NCBI GenBank assembly: GCA_029260695.1
Contig: JAJDCT010000138.1
Location: forward strand, 1 to 7,147
Reading direction: 5' to 3'
Source: Phycisphaeraceae bacterium
Lineage (GTDB): Bacteria > Planctomycetota > Phycisphaerae > Phycisphaerales > Phycisphaeraceae
Length of the DNA stretch: 7,147 bases
The notes under the pieces were generated by a model. It did not search any database. It was not told where the DNA came from and was given only the letters and a program-made list of their open reading frames with translations. This document shows, one piece after another, positions 6,668 to 7,147 of the stretch; the first letter of the stretch is position 1; every line of letters begins with the position of its first letter. Made by a program: the position numbers and the translations under genes.

Positions 6668-6671
6668 CCTC
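6668..6671 (-). promoter_or_regulatory. Ribosome binding site of motA
   Basis: On the minus strand GAGG stands seven bases before the ATG at 6660. It is followed by an A/T-containing spacer and lies just downstream of the small hairpin at 6677-6693, so that structure could influence its accessibility. Confidence 0.55.
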
Positions 6672-6676
6672 AACCC

Positions 6677-6693
6677 GGACCCGAAGGGGGTCC
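6677..6693 (-). other. Small hairpin just upstream of the motA ribosome site
   Basis: On the transcript strand GGACCC and GGGTCC form a perfect 6-bp stem around a 5-nt loop (CCTTC), ending five bases before the motA ribosome site. No U-tract follows. If transcription starts from the candidate promoter at 6703-6731, the hairpin would sit at the very 5' end of the motA mRNA, where such structures often stabilise transcripts or modulate initiation. Confidence 0.4.
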
Positions 6694-6702
6694 ATTGTTT
6701 TC

Positions 6703-6731
6703 TTATCGGTCTATCGGGCCCGGAATAATTA
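6703..6731 (-). promoter_or_regulatory. Candidate sigma-28 (FliA/SigD-like) promoter for motA
   Basis: On the minus strand ACCGATAA at 6710-6703 matches seven of eight bases of the flagellar sigma-28 -10 consensus GCCGATAA. A TAATTATT at 6731-6724, 13 nt upstream, is a weaker match to the -35 region TAAAGTTT, and the spacing is 2 nt longer than the usual 11. This AT-rich patch stands out in an otherwise GC-rich gap. The predicted start would be near 6696, giving a leader of about 35 nt. Late-class control of stator genes by sigma-28 is established in several bacteria; its use here is inference. Confidence 0.4.
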
Positions 6732-6806
6732 AGATCGAACCTGCTGGAATTTCGACCCATGCGCCGCCACGTTGATGCGCGTCGGCTTGCCATGAAACAA
6801 GCGCGC

Positions 6807-7004
6807 TCAACTCGGCGGCAAGAGTCGCCGGAGGCTTCGGCCGTAGTCCACGGCCAGCTCGACGACACGCTTCATGTCTTCTTTCACGATGATATGATCG
6901 CCGTTCATCAGGATGATGGTTGTATCGGGGTTGGACTCCACGGTGCGGATGACCTCGGCGTTGACCACGAATTGCTTTCCGTTAAGGCGTGTGACTGTGA
7001 TCAT
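6807..7004 (-). CDS. flbD: FlbD/SwrD-family flagellar protein
   Basis: This is a 65-residue protein of the small FlbD family (SwrD in Bacillus subtilis, needed there for full flagellar motor power). It should not be confused with the Caulobacter response regulator FlbD. The family pattern is clear: MITVTRLNGKQFVVNAEVI at 1-19, then IILMNGDHIIVKED (30-43), with a basic tail (SLRRLLPPS). There is no membrane segment. The ATG at 7004 is preferred because the family begins with MI.VTRLNG; the longer frame from 7079 would add 25 residues unlike any family member. No Shine-Dalgarno precedes the ATG; the leader is C/A-rich. Its place between flgE and motA is the classic context. Confidence 0.9.
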   Translation of the reverse strand: MITVTRLNGKQFVVNAEVIRTVESNPDTTIILMNGDHIIVKEDMKRVVELAVDYGRSLRRLLPPS

Positions 7005-7087
7005 GGGTGTGGTTAGTGGCCGGTGATGGGTGGCGGGTGTCAGCTTTTCATCTAACAACCAACCCCTAATCACCAGCACCTTCTTTA

Positions 7088-7147
7088 TTATCGGACGGCT
7101 GCGAGCAGTTCCTGGATGAGTTCGTCGCTGGTGGTCAGGACCCTTGA
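7088..7147 (-). CDS. flgE: Probable flagellar hook protein FlgE, C-terminal end (partial)
   Basis: Only the last 19 residues are in the window (SRVLTTSDELIQELLAAVR, then TAA). They fit the C-terminal helix of the hook/rod family FlgE/FlgG, whose members end in a similar form (a hydrophobic-Thr-Thr-x-Asp-Glu-hydrophobic segment in the coiled-coil region). Position immediately before flbD favours FlgE, because flgE-flbD-motAB is a recurrent order. FlgF, FlgG or another hook-family paralogue cannot be excluded from so short a piece. The 83-bp gap to flbD contains no terminator-like hairpin with a U-run. Confidence 0.6.
   Translation of the reverse strand, partial: SRVLTTSDELIQELLAAVR

Noticed and set aside
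6807..7004. flbD as the Caulobacter FlbD transcription factor
   Set aside because: The 65-residue product has no receiver, AAA+ or DNA-binding domain. It belongs to the unrelated small FlbD/SwrD family.

Overview
The window is one continuous flagellar gene cluster. Every recognisable gene lies on the minus strand, so transcription runs from high to low coordinates. In transcription order it holds: the 3' end of a probable hook-protein gene (flgE), flbD (swrD family), motA, motB, fliL, fliN, fliO, fliP, fliQ, fliR, and flhB cut off at the left edge. All eleven calls rest on family motifs read in the translations. The least certain are flgE (only 19 residues visible) and fliL (divergent C-terminus). 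I see no RNA gene, insertion sequence, CRISPR array or transfer signature.

Organism: the order flgE-flbD-motAB-fliL-(fliM)-fliN-fliOPQR-flhB is the deep-branching layout found in Firmicutes, spirochaetes and Planctomycetota, rather than the enterobacterial one. The moderately high GC, the signal-peptide-bearing FliO and FliP, and ribosome-binding sites that are strong at some genes and absent at others suggest a diderm, possibly Planctomycetota (perhaps Phycisphaerae-like). This lineage call is inference only.

Layout and function: positions 7147-6807 carry the flgE tail and flbD. After a 146-bp gap containing a candidate sigma-28-like promoter and a small hairpin, positions 6660-4493 carry the stator pair motA-motB and stator-associated fliL. 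FliN (4451-3996) is a C-ring/switch protein. After a 138-bp gap opening with an 8-bp stem-loop, 3857-1 carries the type III export gate fliO-fliP-fliQ-fliR-flhB. These form the core membrane channel (FliP/Q/R), its assembly factor (FliO) and the substrate-specificity switch (FlhB, with an intact NPTH autocleavage motif).

The main departures from textbook are the lack of fliM between fliL and fliN, an 8-G tract at the fliO/fliP overlap that places the two genes one base from fusion, three non-ATG starts among the export-gate genes, Shine-Dalgarno-less C-rich leaders at flbD and motB, and a MotB whose usual GHTD motif reads GHAA. No undescribed system is evident; this is essentially an ordinary chromosomal flagellar operon with some regulatory details worth checking.
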